In this document: positions 50,922 to 58,372 of the stretch, piece by piece | Layout: each line of letters starts with the position of its first letter | Numbering within the stretch: the first letter of the stretch is position 1 | DNA from: Candidatus Methanoperedens sp. | Lineage (GTDB): Archaea > Halobacteriota > Methanosarcinia > Methanosarcinales > Methanoperedenaceae | Direction of reading: 5' to 3' | NCBI GenBank assembly: GCA_026552855.1 | Contig: JAPMTX010000139.1 | Coordinates: 1-58,372, forward strand | DNA: 58,372 bases | Notes under the pieces: model-generated | What the model was told of the DNA's origin: nothing | What the model saw: the letters and a program-made list of their open reading frames with translations, nothing else | Database searches by the model: none | Program-made: the position numbers and the translations under genes

Positions 50922-51222
50922 CTTAACCTTTTACTAAGGATTAGAGTGGCAATAAAGGGTATAATCTGCAATCAATCGTGAGAATCATGAATGAGAACGC
51001 AAATAAACCCCGGCGCCCCGCATAAAAGACCTTATAACCCCCGCAAACTCTTCATAATATCCACTCACTTTATCCTTTTTTCTCTACACTACATCTCCTC
51101 ACATAATTATAGGAAAAGTAAGTTATAAGACTATTTATCCACGGTTATCGCACACTTATTAACCTATGGATCCAGCAGTACAGATGATATAATTACGCCG
51201 GAAAAAAAATCAGAGCGATAAA
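50922..51222. other. Promoter region of the multiheme gene
   Basis: No gene seen. AT-rich stretches near 51100-51160 may hold the promoter of the multiheme gene, or mark the end of the thermosome transcript. Its 3' side follows the thermosome stop. Confidence 0.4.
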
Positions 51223-52839
51223 TTAATCCATGTCGCTCAGGTCAGGCTTCTTCTTGGGGTGCTCATCTTTTGCCGAAGCCATTACATCGTCGATGCGCAG
51301 TATCATGGATGCAGCCTCAGTAGCCGAAGTTATCGCCTGCGTTTTCACGCGGAGCGGCTCTATAACACCGTTCTCCAGCATATCCACGGGCTTGCCCTCG
51401 TATACATCAAGTCCTGCGTTATTGTTCCCCTGCTCGTGCTGGTTCCGAAGCTCGCCAAGCATGTCGATGGCATCAAGCCCTGCATTCTCAGCAAGCGTCT
51501 TGGGGATGATCTCAAGCGCATCCGCGAACTTACTGACCGCAAGCTGCTCCCGTCCCTCAAGCGTGGATGCGTACTCGCGCAGGCGCAGCGCGAGCTCGGT
51601 CTCAGGTGCGCCTCCGCCCGCAACTATTTTTCCGTCCTCGATTGTCACACCGACAACGCGCAGGGCATCATGCATGGCTCTGTTAAGGCTCGTCACGACA
51701 TGCTCCGTTCCTCCGCGCAGCAGTATGGAATATGTATCCGGGTTACTGCATTCGGTAATGAATATCATCTCTCCGTTGCCGACCATTCTCTCTTCGACCA
51801 GCCCGGCATGTCCCAGGGTATCAGGTGCTATCTCATTTAGGCTTGCGATGATCTTTCCGCCTGTAGCCCTTGACAGTTTCTCAAGGTCGTTCTTCTTGAC
51901 CCTGTGCGCCACAAAGATGCCAGCCTTGGCAAGGAAGTAGCGCGCCATGTCATCGACGCCTTTCTGGCAGAATACGACATTAGCCCCGCTTTTTATAACC
52001 TTGTTAGCAGCTTCGCGCACCTGCCTTTCCTCCTGCTCAAGGAACATTCTGGTCTGTCCCAGCCCTTCTATGGCTATTTCGGATTTCGTCTCAGCCTTCC
52101 TGACCTCGATGGGCGTGGCAAGGATAGCTATCTTCGCGTTCTCTATCCGCATGGGCATGCTCTGGTGTGTCTTTGTCTTGTCCAGGATTATACCTGCAAT
52201 GATCTCGCTGTCCTCGACGCTTCCCTCCACCCGCCTCTCGATTGAGATATCCTTGATGTTAACTTTATTTTTCCCGTTATCTTTTTTAACTATGGATTTC
52301 ACCGCTGTTACCACAAGGTCTGAAAGCTTCTCTTTTGAGAACTCAACGCCTTTTCCCGTAAGCGCGGTCTGGGCTATCTTCCGCAGGTGCTCGTCGCTTG
52401 AGTCTATCGCGATCTCATCCAGTATCTCTTTTGATTTATGCGCCGCAAGCGTGTACCCGCTCACTATCGTTGTCGGGTGTATACCCTGCTCCATCAGCGT
52501 CTCGGCACCCTTCAGAAGCTCTCCTGTCAGAACGGCTGCCGTGGTTGTCCCGTCCCCGACCTCGTCGTCCTGCGTCTTTGCGACCTCAGCCACTAATTTC
52601 GCGGCGGGATGTTTGATATTCATCTCGTCAAGTATGGTCGCGCCGTCGTTGGTGATTATTATCAGCCCTGCCGGGTCTGTGAGCATCTTGTCCATGCCCT
52701 TGGGACCGAGCGTGGTGCGTACCGCTTCAGCCACAGCCCGCGCTGCCATTATGTTGCTCCGTTTTGCCTCTTCTCCGTGCGTTCTTTCCGTTCCTTTCTT
52801 TAGAATGATGATCGGCTGTCCGCCCATTTGACCTGCCAT
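51223..52839 (-). CDS. Thermosome (group II chaperonin) subunit
   Basis: The 538-residue protein is a full-length CCT/thermosome subunit: TTLGPKGMDKML (40-51), NDGATIL (about 65-71), and the nucleotide motif GDGTTT (about 95-100). It folds proteins inside an ATP-driven two-ring cage with a built-in lid. The C-terminus is charged (KKKPDLSDMD) rather than Gly-Met-rich, as in several archaeal subunits. A GGAGGT ribosome site lies 8 bases before the ATG. No second subunit gene is in this window. Confidence 0.95.
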   Translation of the reverse strand: MAGQMGGQPIIILKKGTERTHGEEAKRSNIMAARAVAEAVRTTLGPKGMDKMLTDPAGLIIITNDGATILDEMNIKHPAAKLVAEVAKTQDDEVGDGTTTAAVLTGELLKGAETLMEQGIHPTTIVSGYTLAAHKSKEILDEIAIDSSDEHLRKIAQTALTGKGVEFSKEKLSDLVVTAVKSIVKKDNGKNKVNIKDISIERRVEGSVEDSEIIAGIILDKTKTHQSMPMRIENAKIAILATPIEVRKAETKSEIAIEGLGQTRMFLEQEERQVREAANKVIKSGANVVFCQKGVDDMARYFLAKAGIFVAHRVKKNDLEKLSRATGGKIIASLNEIAPDTLGHAGLVEERMVGNGEMIFITECSNPDTYSILLRGGTEHVVTSLNRAMHDALRVVGVTIEDGKIVAGGGAPETELALRLREYASTLEGREQLAVSKFADALEIIPKTLAENAGLDAIDMLGELRNQHEQGNNNAGLDVYEGKPVDMLENGVIEPLRVKTQAITSATEAASMILRIDDVMASAKDEHPKKKPDLSDMD

Positions 52840-52994
52840 GAATTTTACCTCCTGTTATGAATGAGATTATTTATTTCGCTTTTTCCTGCTATAAGGTCAA
52901 AGCTTACCTGAATTTTTGTTGTTTCATGTTTGTGGTTCGATAAAAAGATTTCGGCTGGTTAAAGAGGTAATGCCTGAAAAAAGAAGAGACGTTT

Positions 52995-53423
52995 TTATTC
53001 CAGCTCAAACCTCATCGTGCATTCCCCGACAACACCGGTCTTATCAATGCCTTTGGTCACCACGTTCCTTCCGATCTTCCTGACCGCCGCATATTTAGCC
53101 GCCTGCGCTATGGGGCACGCCGTCGCCATGCCTTCCTGCCTCAGTATCTCGTTCCCGTGGCAGATGGCGCATCCCTTGATGTCGAGAGTATAGTTCTTGT
53201 CGTCGCAGCTTACCTTCACGGATTTTGCGAACTCAAGCTTGTTCTGCAGGTAATCCCCGAAGCTCTCTGCGAACTCGGCGTTGCTGCTGAACGTCCCTAC
53301 GTTATCAGCCCACTTATCAGCCATTATCGAGCCGACCTTTGCATTCACTTTCTTGGCATCCTCACCCAGCGCTTTTATCACGGTGCTGTGGTACTGTTTA
53401 AAGAAATTCAGGCTTGTTGTCAT
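52995..53423 (-). CDS. Small Cys-rich V4R-like protein
   Basis: The 142-residue protein starts at ATG 53423 (gaggagctg site); a TTG 27 bases upstream precedes that site and is less likely. Helical N-terminal part (residues 1-75), then C-x10-14 pattern with GCAICHG, ACPIAQ and a C-terminal GECTMRFELE. The end resembles the Cys-x-Phe/Met strand of V4R (4-vinyl reductase/hydrocarbon-binding) domains. The CAICH motif looks like a heme site, but there is no signal peptide, so a cytosolic metal- or ligand-binding role is more likely. The family call is weak. Confidence 0.5.
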   Translation of the reverse strand: MTTSLNFFKQYHSTVIKALGEDAKKVNAKVGSIMADKWADNVGTFSSNAEFAESFGDYLQNKLEFAKSVKVSCDDKNYTLDIKGCAICHGNEILRQEGMATACPIAQAAKYAAVRKIGRNVVTKGIDKTGVVGECTMRFELE

Positions 53424-53557
53424 ACAGCTCCTCTTTAATAGTTTTGACAAAACTATACATAACCGTAAACGGATATAAAGATTTTGGTTTAAACCGGCGT
53501 CATGGTCTTATAATGGTCTATATCAGCGCTCCGATGTATATCCCCTGTTTTTAGAGC

Positions 53558-53704
53558 TTAAAACCCACTCTTTGAATAGAATCTCATTCCGAAGTGTTCG
53601 CACTGCCCGCTTTCACAGTCATCGTCGTGGCGTCTCTCGCAGTGCGATAGTGTCAGAAGTCTTATTGCCATATCGTGTTTCTCGCAATAAGGTGATACTA
53701 TCAT
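53558..53704 (-). CDS. Small Cys/His-rich protein, 48 aa
   Basis: The frame has a perfect aggaggt ribosome-binding site 5 bases before the ATG. The 48 residues contain Cys7-x2-His10, His21-Cys22, His26, Cys30, Cys35 and His37, enough to bind a zinc ion. No family is recognised. The strong ribosome site and the ligand spacing make it a likely gene. Confidence 0.7.
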   Translation of the reverse strand: MIVSPYCEKHDMAIRLLTLSHCERRHDDDCESGQCEHFGMRFYSKSGF

Positions 53705-53839
53705 CTAATACCTCCTGTATTAACGATTTTTAGATTAATCGTTAACAAAAAGTCTATGCACCCGCTAGTATATAATATTAACTCATATTTATATAATCGT
53801 GAGTATCATCATAACCATAGGCATGCCTGGGAAGAACGC

Positions 53840-54358
53840 TTACCAGTTCACTCCGAACCTTTCACGAAAAACAAGGTGCGAGAGGGCTTTTCTCTCCGAG
53901 ACCCTGTCCTTCCTGACCGGATGACCTGAAGCGACAACTGCCATTAATTCATAAGATTCGGGAGCATCGAGGACTTTATTTACCTTCTCCTTGTTCTTCA
54001 GGATCTCACCGAGCCACACTCCGCCAAGCCCCAGCGAATGGAGTGCAAGGAGCATGTTCTGGATGCATGCGCCCACGGACTGGACATCCTTCGTATAATG
54101 GTACATATGGTCCTTATCAAGAAAGACAACTATCAGCACCGGGGCGTTCTTGATGGTCGGACCGTATTCCGTGAGCTTTGAGAGAGCAAGCCTTGTGTCA
54201 GGGTTCCGCACAACTATGAACCTCCATGCCTGGTTATTCAGACCCGAAGGAGCCCATCTCCCAGCCTCTAAAACCTGTTCGATCATTTCGTCGCTTACGT
54301 TCTCGTCAGTAAATCCCCTGACGCTCCTTCGTGTTTTAATGGCTTCTATCGTATCCAT
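53840..54358 (-). CDS. Nitroreductase-family protein
   Basis: FMN-dependent oxidoreductase fold. The 172-residue protein has the FMN-phosphate motif RRSVRGF (11-17), APSGLNNQAW (about 36-45), a central SVGACIQNMLLALHSLGLGGVWLG (positions about 92-115) and the conserved C-terminal HPVRKDR. Substrate is unknown. It is 4 bases after the zinc protein at 54363 in the same strand and probably co-transcribed. Confidence 0.9.
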   Translation of the reverse strand: MDTIEAIKTRRSVRGFTDENVSDEMIEQVLEAGRWAPSGLNNQAWRFIVVRNPDTRLALSKLTEYGPTIKNAPVLIVVFLDKDHMYHYTKDVQSVGACIQNMLLALHSLGLGGVWLGEILKNKEKVNKVLDAPESYELMAVVASGHPVRKDRVSERKALSHLVFRERFGVNW

Positions 54359-54362
54359 AATA

Positions 54363-54701
54363 TCATCCGTACATTTGGGGGTCGGGCGGATGCCTTTGTA
54401 AAAGCGGCATAAGTTCCTCCAGGGACAGGGGGAACACGGCGACCACCTCTTTCCCGCATCCTGGGCATTTTTTCGACAGCCGAAGAGGAGTTATGGAAAT
54501 GGTCTCGTCATAAATAGCCTCGGATATGAAAGGACTGATCGCGGTCGTGGGCTCTCCGATGTTGAACTCCCCGCTGGTCAGGAAATCATAATATGTAATG
54601 CACTGCGAACGACCGCACTTGCATTTAAGTTCGATCTTATTCTTTAAGAACCTGTTGTCCTTGTTCTTCAGTGATAAAGAAATGACCGTGTCTTTCATCA
54701 A
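54363..54701 (-). CDS. Zinc-binding hypothetical protein, 112 aa
   Basis: Two Cys clusters, CKCGRSQC (27-34) and CPGCG (about 79-83), are spaced for one zinc site within a beta-rich protein. No family is recognised. Its stop lies 4 bases before the nitroreductase ATG, giving a two-gene operon. Confidence 0.65.
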   Translation of the reverse strand: MMKDTVISLSLKNKDNRFLKNKIELKCKCGRSQCITYYDFLTSGEFNIGEPTTAISPFISEAIYDETISITPLRLSKKCPGCGKEVVAVFPLSLEELMPLLQRHPPDPQMYG

Positions 54702-54781
54702 TACAATATTGGGTCTTTTTGTACTAAATCCCTTCGGAATAGCATAATAGCTTTTTACAGGTACCGGTTATAGAGATTATT

Positions 54782-55534
54782 ATGGTTCTATCTAATCTAT
54801 GGTCAAAGAAGCCGAGGTATATTTTAAAGCATGATAGAAACCAGATTATTGATCTTATAAGAGGAGTTGATATTGTACTAATGGTTTTATTTAACTATTC
54901 TGTTACTTTAAGATATTTCAGGTTAATCAACGTATCATCTGATTTTCTTTACTGGTCTGTTTTCCCCGCATTCGTAGCTTCGATTTTTATTTTCTTATCA
55001 GGTACTGCCGCTCGTATCAGCTTCAAAAAAAATAAGGCAAACTTTAGCAGAAGGTATTTTTTAAGAGGGGCAGAGCTTGTGATTTTTGCAGCATTTATAA
55101 CCCTGTTTACTTATATATTCACACCAGAAAAAACAATATTTTTCGGCATACTACATTTTTTTGCGGTCAGTTCCTTCCTTATACCATTTTTCATTAAATA
55201 TAATAAGCTGAACCTGATTGCCGGTTTATCGATCACTATATTTGGCTTATATTTGCAGCAAAAGGAATTCAACTTCTCTTATCTATTCTGGTTAGGTTTC
55301 ATGCCAGAAAATTTTTCTACATTCGATTATTTCCCTATACTGCCGTGGCTGGGAGTGCTTTTGCTTGGCATATACCTTGGAGAGTATATTAATGACAGGA
55401 CGGCTGATATGAAAATTAAAAACAAATTAGCAGGTATATTTGTATTTTTTGGTAAAAACTCTTTAACTATTTATTTAATTCACCAGCCGATACTTATCTT
55501 TCTTTTAATCATCTCAGGATTCAAACTATTTTAG
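54782..55534 (+). CDS. DUF1624 (heparan-alpha-glucosaminide acetyltransferase-like) membrane protein
   Basis: The 250-residue protein has the family opening IDLIRGVDIVLMVLFNYS and about seven membrane helices (32-50, 63-78, 95-110, 119-135, 140-155, 180-198, 225-245). The last helix carries KNSLTIYLIHQPIL with the conserved His. DUF1624 members resemble acyltransferases that move acetyl groups across membranes. Alone on the plus strand, AT-rich. A substrate is not indicated. Confidence 0.8.
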   Translation: MVLSNLWSKKPRYILKHDRNQIIDLIRGVDIVLMVLFNYSVTLRYFRLINVSSDFLYWSVFPAFVASIFIFLSGTAARISFKKNKANFSRRYFLRGAELVIFAAFITLFTYIFTPEKTIFFGILHFFAVSSFLIPFFIKYNKLNLIAGLSITIFGLYLQQKEFNFSYLFWLGFMPENFSTFDYFPILPWLGVLLLGIYLGEYINDRTADMKIKNKLAGIFVFFGKNSLTIYLIHQPILIFLLIISGFKLF

Positions 55535-55563
55535 TTAACTTTAGAGTCTCGCTAACTATTCTC

Positions 55564-55845
55564 TCATGCCGCTTTTCCCTTCTCCTCAAGCCAATCCCCT
55601 ATGAAAGTGCCGATTATGAAGAGTATTGCAAGGATCATTACCTCAACAAATACGACCATCCCCACAACGCTGCTGACCAGCAGGAATTTTATATTCACCA
55701 GCAGTCCCAGTCCTGCCAGGATGAGACCAAGTATTACGCCTATCAATACTCCTTTTTTGAACAGTGCTGTACGGTCTTCCTTGCCGGGTTTTAAATAGCC
55801 ATAGACTGCTCCTGCCGCAATTGTTATAACCTCTAATAAGACCAT
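55564..55845 (-). CDS. Small three-helix membrane protein, 93 aa
   Basis: Three hydrophobic segments (1-18, 32-50, 58-82) with a charged loop (KPGKEDRTALFKKG) between the first two. A GGAGG-like site precedes the start. No family is recognised; resembles small archaeal envelope proteins of unknown function. Confidence 0.65.
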   Translation of the reverse strand: MVLLEVITIAAGAVYGYLKPGKEDRTALFKKGVLIGVILGLILAGLGLLVNIKFLLVSSVVGMVVFVEVMILAILFIIGTFIGDWLEEKGKAA

Positions 55846-55967
55846 GATTCCTCCTATCTGCTGATTACGTGCACTACCTGTTATTTAAATTTTTCTAAAA
55901 GTTCCCGGTCTCAAAATACCCGTACAGTTCCAGCACTCTCCTCCTTACCATCCCGTCCAGCCGGGGG

Positions 55968-56225
55968 TTATCCTATCATCAGCATTGCTATCCTTACGAT
56001 CACCAGTACCCATCCTACAGCCACGATGATCCATATCGCTTTCTTTGCCACTTCAGCTATCGCAAGGAAGATGGTCAGTATCACAAGCAATCCGATGGCA
56101 TCTACTATCGACTGGGGGATTGCGACCCCTGCAATAGACTGGATCAATCCGACAATCTTTTCGCCGAGCCAGTGCCCTATTGTATATATAAACGTCAGAA
56201 CTTCGTTCAGTATATCTTCTGCCAT
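55968..56225 (-). CDS. Small membrane protein, 85 aa
   Basis: Two long hydrophobic helices (about 41-60 and 64-83) preceded by an amphipathic N-terminal part. Starts with ATG after gaactatg. Function unknown. It follows the other small membrane gene on the same strand after 122 bases without other genes. Confidence 0.65.
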   Translation of the reverse strand: MAEDILNEVLTFIYTIGHWLGEKIVGLIQSIAGVAIPQSIVDAIGLLVILTIFLAIAEVAKKAIWIIVAVGWVLVIVRIAMLMIG

Positions 56226-56514
56226 AGTTCACCTTCAATCCATGTGCCTGATTATCAGTAGATGAGCCAGGTATTATATATGTTTCTGAAACGAAAACGA
56301 TTTAAAGAATGAACGACCTACTATTGCAGAGATAGGAAGTCAGTACCAGGGGGAGAAACGGTAATAGTACAACAATATTCAGGAATATGATACTGGTTGG
56401 GTGTAAAGTAATAGGCAAAGGAGTGGGGGTCAGTGCATCAAAAAAGTACCTACCACCTTACACCAGCCATGACCTCTTAAATATAGTACTTAAAGTTAAC
56501 GAAATTATCCTGGG

Positions 56515-56775
56515 TTATAAAGGTCTTGCAGGTCTCTCGAATATTACGCGGTTATCAAATTCTATCCTGGTTATCCTGTGATAGGGAATATACACCTCGT
56601 GCGGATGTCCCTCAAGTATCAAAAAAGCCCTGTCTATAGCCCTGATCGCGCTCCCTTCCACCGCCTTTATGTTGCCGGGCGCTCCCCTGTGGATATAATA
56701 CACCCTGCACCTGCCAAGGTCGAACCTCCACTTGATCTCATTGAGCAGGAGCCTGGGATATTTAGATTTAAACAT
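56515..56775 (-). CDS. DUF504 protein (UPF0248)
   Basis: The 86-residue protein has the landmarks of the archaeal DUF504 family: LNEIKWRFDLGRCRVYYIHRG in the first half and IPYHRITRIEFDNRVIFER near the end. The family is conserved in archaea and often found with RNA-end repair genes; its function is unresolved. Divergent from the HdrE-like gene, with 89 bases for promoters. Confidence 0.85.
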   Translation of the reverse strand: MFKSKYPRLLLNEIKWRFDLGRCRVYYIHRGAPGNIKAVEGSAIRAIDRAFLILEGHPHEVYIPYHRITRIEFDNRVIFERPARPL

Positions 56776-56864
56776 AGAATTGCCAGAGCCTAATAACGAA
56801 AGCTTAATATAAAAGTGATTCTTATGAGCGACACAGCCATCATTAGGCAGAATAGGAGGACAAA

Positions 56865-57674
56865 ATGACGGAAGAGCTTACAATATTCGGTAAAACAGTA
56901 TTCGACACACTGTTTATAGACTGGAAAATAATGGTCCCTGTAGCGATTTTCTCGGTAATCATGTTTTTTGTGGGTTTATACCTGCAACTGGATAAATGGG
57001 GACGAGGAATCCCCGAAGGCGCTACAAAACCTCTGGGTGCATGGGGTACCCTGAAGCTGATAATCCACAGAATATTCGAGAGAGGCATTGGTCCAGCCAT
57101 CGAGATCATCATCCTGGACGGTCTGTTCCAGCGCAGGACATGGCGCAGGAGAAAGACCGAATGGCTGATGCACATTCTTATTTTCTGGGGATATTTCGGC
57201 TTATTCATATTGACCGTGACCGCGGCTGCGGCAGAGTTCTATGGACCGTTCATAAAGAACACGGATTATGCTTTCTTCGCCAATGTCTGGAAAGACCTTG
57301 AGCTTCCGAACAATATCTTTGCCTATATGCTCACAGCAGGAATAATAATCGCTGTAATAAGAAGGATTGCCTTCGCTGATGTTCCTCCCGCAAGATTCAC
57401 AAGCGTTGACTGGATCGCTATCATAGGACTGGGCATAGTTGTGGTCTCAGGCTTCTACGCTCAGGATGTCAGAGCAGGTCTTGGAATACAGGAGCGAATG
57501 CCTAACGGGGAATACGCAGATGCTTTCTTCAACAATGCAGTTGATGTTTTCCATGAGGTGTTCACATTGCTGTTCTGCGTCGCGTACCTGCCTTTCAGCA
57601 AACTCTTCCACATGCTTGTATCCCCGCTGATAATAATGATAAATAAAGGCGGCTATGTTGCGGTAAACCCATAG
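56865..57674 (+). CDS. HdrE/NarI-like cytochrome b-type membrane subunit
   Basis: The 269-residue protein has about five membrane helices (23-43, 103-125, 155-172, 186-206, 235-255) and several His that could bind heme b, as in NarI, DsrM and HdrE. Landmarks are RKTEWLMHILIFWGYFGL and EVFTLLFCVAYLPFSKLFHM near the C-terminus. These subunits take electrons from a membrane carrier and pass them to the Fe-S partner encoded next. A TAGGAGG site precedes the ATG. Confidence 0.8.
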   Translation: MTEELTIFGKTVFDTLFIDWKIMVPVAIFSVIMFFVGLYLQLDKWGRGIPEGATKPLGAWGTLKLIIHRIFERGIGPAIEIIILDGLFQRRTWRRRKTEWLMHILIFWGYFGLFILTVTAAAAEFYGPFIKNTDYAFFANVWKDLELPNNIFAYMLTAGIIIAVIRRIAFADVPPARFTSVDWIAIIGLGIVVVSGFYAQDVRAGLGIQERMPNGEYADAFFNNAVDVFHEVFTLLFCVAYLPFSKLFHMLVSPLIIMINKGGYVAVNP

Positions 57675-57733
57675 GAGAGATTAAATAGTTCGTCACTTAT
57701 AGAACAATATATTATCCAAACAGGAGAGATAAA

Positions 57734-58372
57734 ATGGCAAAAAATAAACCTGCGATTTCGCTTGAGAATCTCACGCCCACGCAATTGATGGAGTACGACG
57801 CATGTACGCGCTGCGGAGAGTGCGTCAAATACTGCCCGACGTACAATGCAAGGAACAAGGACCAGGCTATCGAGCCGAGGGACAAGATCCTGAGATGGAG
57901 GGAATTCGTAAACAAGAGCTACGGCTGGAAAGCAAAGCTCTTTGGACCTGCTGCGATCCCGCCGGAGGAGATAAAGAAATTCACTGACGATCTTTATAAC
58001 TGCACCACATGCGGCATGTGCGGCACAGTATGTTGTGCAGGCATAGATACAATAGAGCTCTGGGAGGCGACGCGCGCCAACCTTGTCAAGCACGGAACAG
58101 GTCCGTACGGCAAGCAGAGCCTGTTCCCCAAGCTCATAGGAGAGGGACACAACCCTTACCTTAAGCAGCAGAAGGACCGCCTTGCATGGATGACGCCGGA
58201 TATCAAGATTGCTGATAAGTCTGATATCGCTTATTTCATCGGCTGCACTGCAGGGTATAACCAGCAGGTGCTCGGAGTCAGCACAGCAAGGATCCTGAAC
58301 AAGCTCAATGTCCCGTTCATGGTGCTTGGAGAGGATGAATGGTGCTGCGCCTCAGCGCTCATAAGAACAGGA
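57734..58372 (+). CDS. HdrD/DsrK-like Fe-S subunit (partial)
   Basis: Only the first 213 codons lie in the window. They contain two 4Fe-4S motifs ([12 protein letters not shown], about 27-38, and [12 protein letters not shown], about 94-105), a linker, then YFIGCTAGY and [10 protein letters not shown], the beginning of a CCG domain with the CC pair of a catalytic noncubane cluster. This order matches HdrD and DsrK, which reduce a disulfide using electrons from the b-type subunit upstream. It starts 59 bases after that gene, with a caggagag site. Complete HdrD has a second CCG domain, so the gene continues beyond the edge. Confidence 0.88.
   Translation, partial: MAKNKPAISLENLTPTQLMEYDACTRCGECVKYCPTYNARNKDQAIEPRDKILRWREFVNKSYGWKAKLFGPAAIPPEEIKKFTDDLYNCTTCGMCGTVCCAGIDTIELWEATRANLVKHGTGPYGKQSLFPKLIGEGHNPYLKQQKDRLAWMTPDIKIADKSDIAYFIGCTAGYNQQVLGVSTARILNKLNVPFMVLGEDEWCCASALIRTG

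Noticed and set aside
51947-52831. Plus-strand open frame opposite the thermosome
   Set aside because: Ser/Ala-rich antisense shadow of a full-length chaperonin gene with strong codon bias.
53110-53180. CAICH as a heme c site in the protein at 52995
   Set aside because: There is no signal peptide or membrane segment, so the protein would not meet the heme-attachment machinery.
56387-56581. 64-codon plus-strand frame
   Set aside because: Overlaps DUF504 on the other strand, has no clear ribosome-binding site and matches nothing.
1-58372. Borg-like extrachromosomal element, provirus or integrated plasmid
   Set aside because: Core replication, lipid, Hdr and chaperonin genes, mixed strand use and the lack of regular tandem repeats, integrase or capsid genes indicate a chromosomal segment.
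1-58372. CRISPR arrays, tRNA or rRNA genes
   Set aside because: No regularly spaced direct repeats and no cloverleaf or rRNA-like stretches were recognised in the gaps; a covariance-model search would be needed to be certain for tRNAs.

Overview
This window is chromosomal DNA of a euryarchaeon. The best fit is a methanotroph/methanogen relative of the Methanosarcinales, most like the 'Candidatus Methanoperedens' (ANME-2d) group; this identity is inferred from gene content. Archaeal markers are PCNA, the large primase subunit, a thermosome, a polyprenyl (GGPP-type) synthase, a DUF98 chorismate lyase and 4-bp ATGA/GTGA gene overlaps. Methane-type energy metabolism is indicated by hdrCBA, an HdrE/HdrD-like pair at the right edge, pycAB with a biotin ligase, a multiheme cytochrome with 19 canonical CxxCH motifs, and two monoheme proteins with PEF-CTERM tails.

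Layout. 1-770: gene-poor start with a broken AAA ATPase fragment. 770-6600: surE, a MoaD/ThiS-like protein, small zinc and basic proteins, a degenerate DHH protein, and the replication pair pcn-priL. 6.7-23.5 kb: an accessory island. 23.5-32.6 kb: chorismate lyase, a DUF5611 protein with an apparent ATT start, an Mrr-like protein, an NrpR-domain protein, oligoendopeptidase F, a PAS protein that has lost its kinase core, a membrane protein and birA. 32.6-39.5 kb: pycA, pycB, dapL, a polyprenyl synthase, a radical SAM protein and DUF2551. 39.6-43.4 kb: hdrA-hdrB-hdrC. 44.4-50.9 kb: thpR and the cytochrome group. 51.2-58.4 kb: thermosome, small proteins, nitroreductase, DUF1624 and small membrane proteins, DUF504, and the HdrE/HdrD-like pair, which runs off the end.

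The island (about 7.0-23.5 kb) is the most interesting part. On the minus strand a ribbon-helix-helix regulator is coupled to a Snf7/ESCRT-III-like protein. Divergent from it is a long plus-strand series: an SPFH/band-7 protein with a zinc ribbon; three membrane proteins (9265, 13422, 20926) that share one cytosolic module ending in a D-S-[IV]-[IV]-Q-R-[ST] tail but carry different N- or C-terminal parts (beta-sandwich/coiled-coil stalk, TPR array, EVE-like plus FGE-sulfatase); a soluble zinc-ribbon protein with the same tail motif; and a MIT + Vps4-type AAA ATPase whose C-terminus is a diadenylate cyclase (DAC) domain. HepT/MntA, a second nucleotidyltransferase pair and a damaged SWIM zinc-finger gene are interspersed. 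I read it as a membrane-stress or membrane-remodelling system in which an ESCRT-like polymer, its ATPase and c-di-AMP synthesis are linked to envelope sensors. The domain calls rest on motifs seen in the sequence; the system-level function is inference.

The region also holds many decayed genes: the AAA fragment, a histidine-kinase tail with a poly-G frameshift, the SWIM deletion, the PAS/receiver deletion, and a lipoprotein with TGA at codon 3. Some could be assembly errors. No tRNA, rRNA, CRISPR array or complete insertion sequence was recognised.
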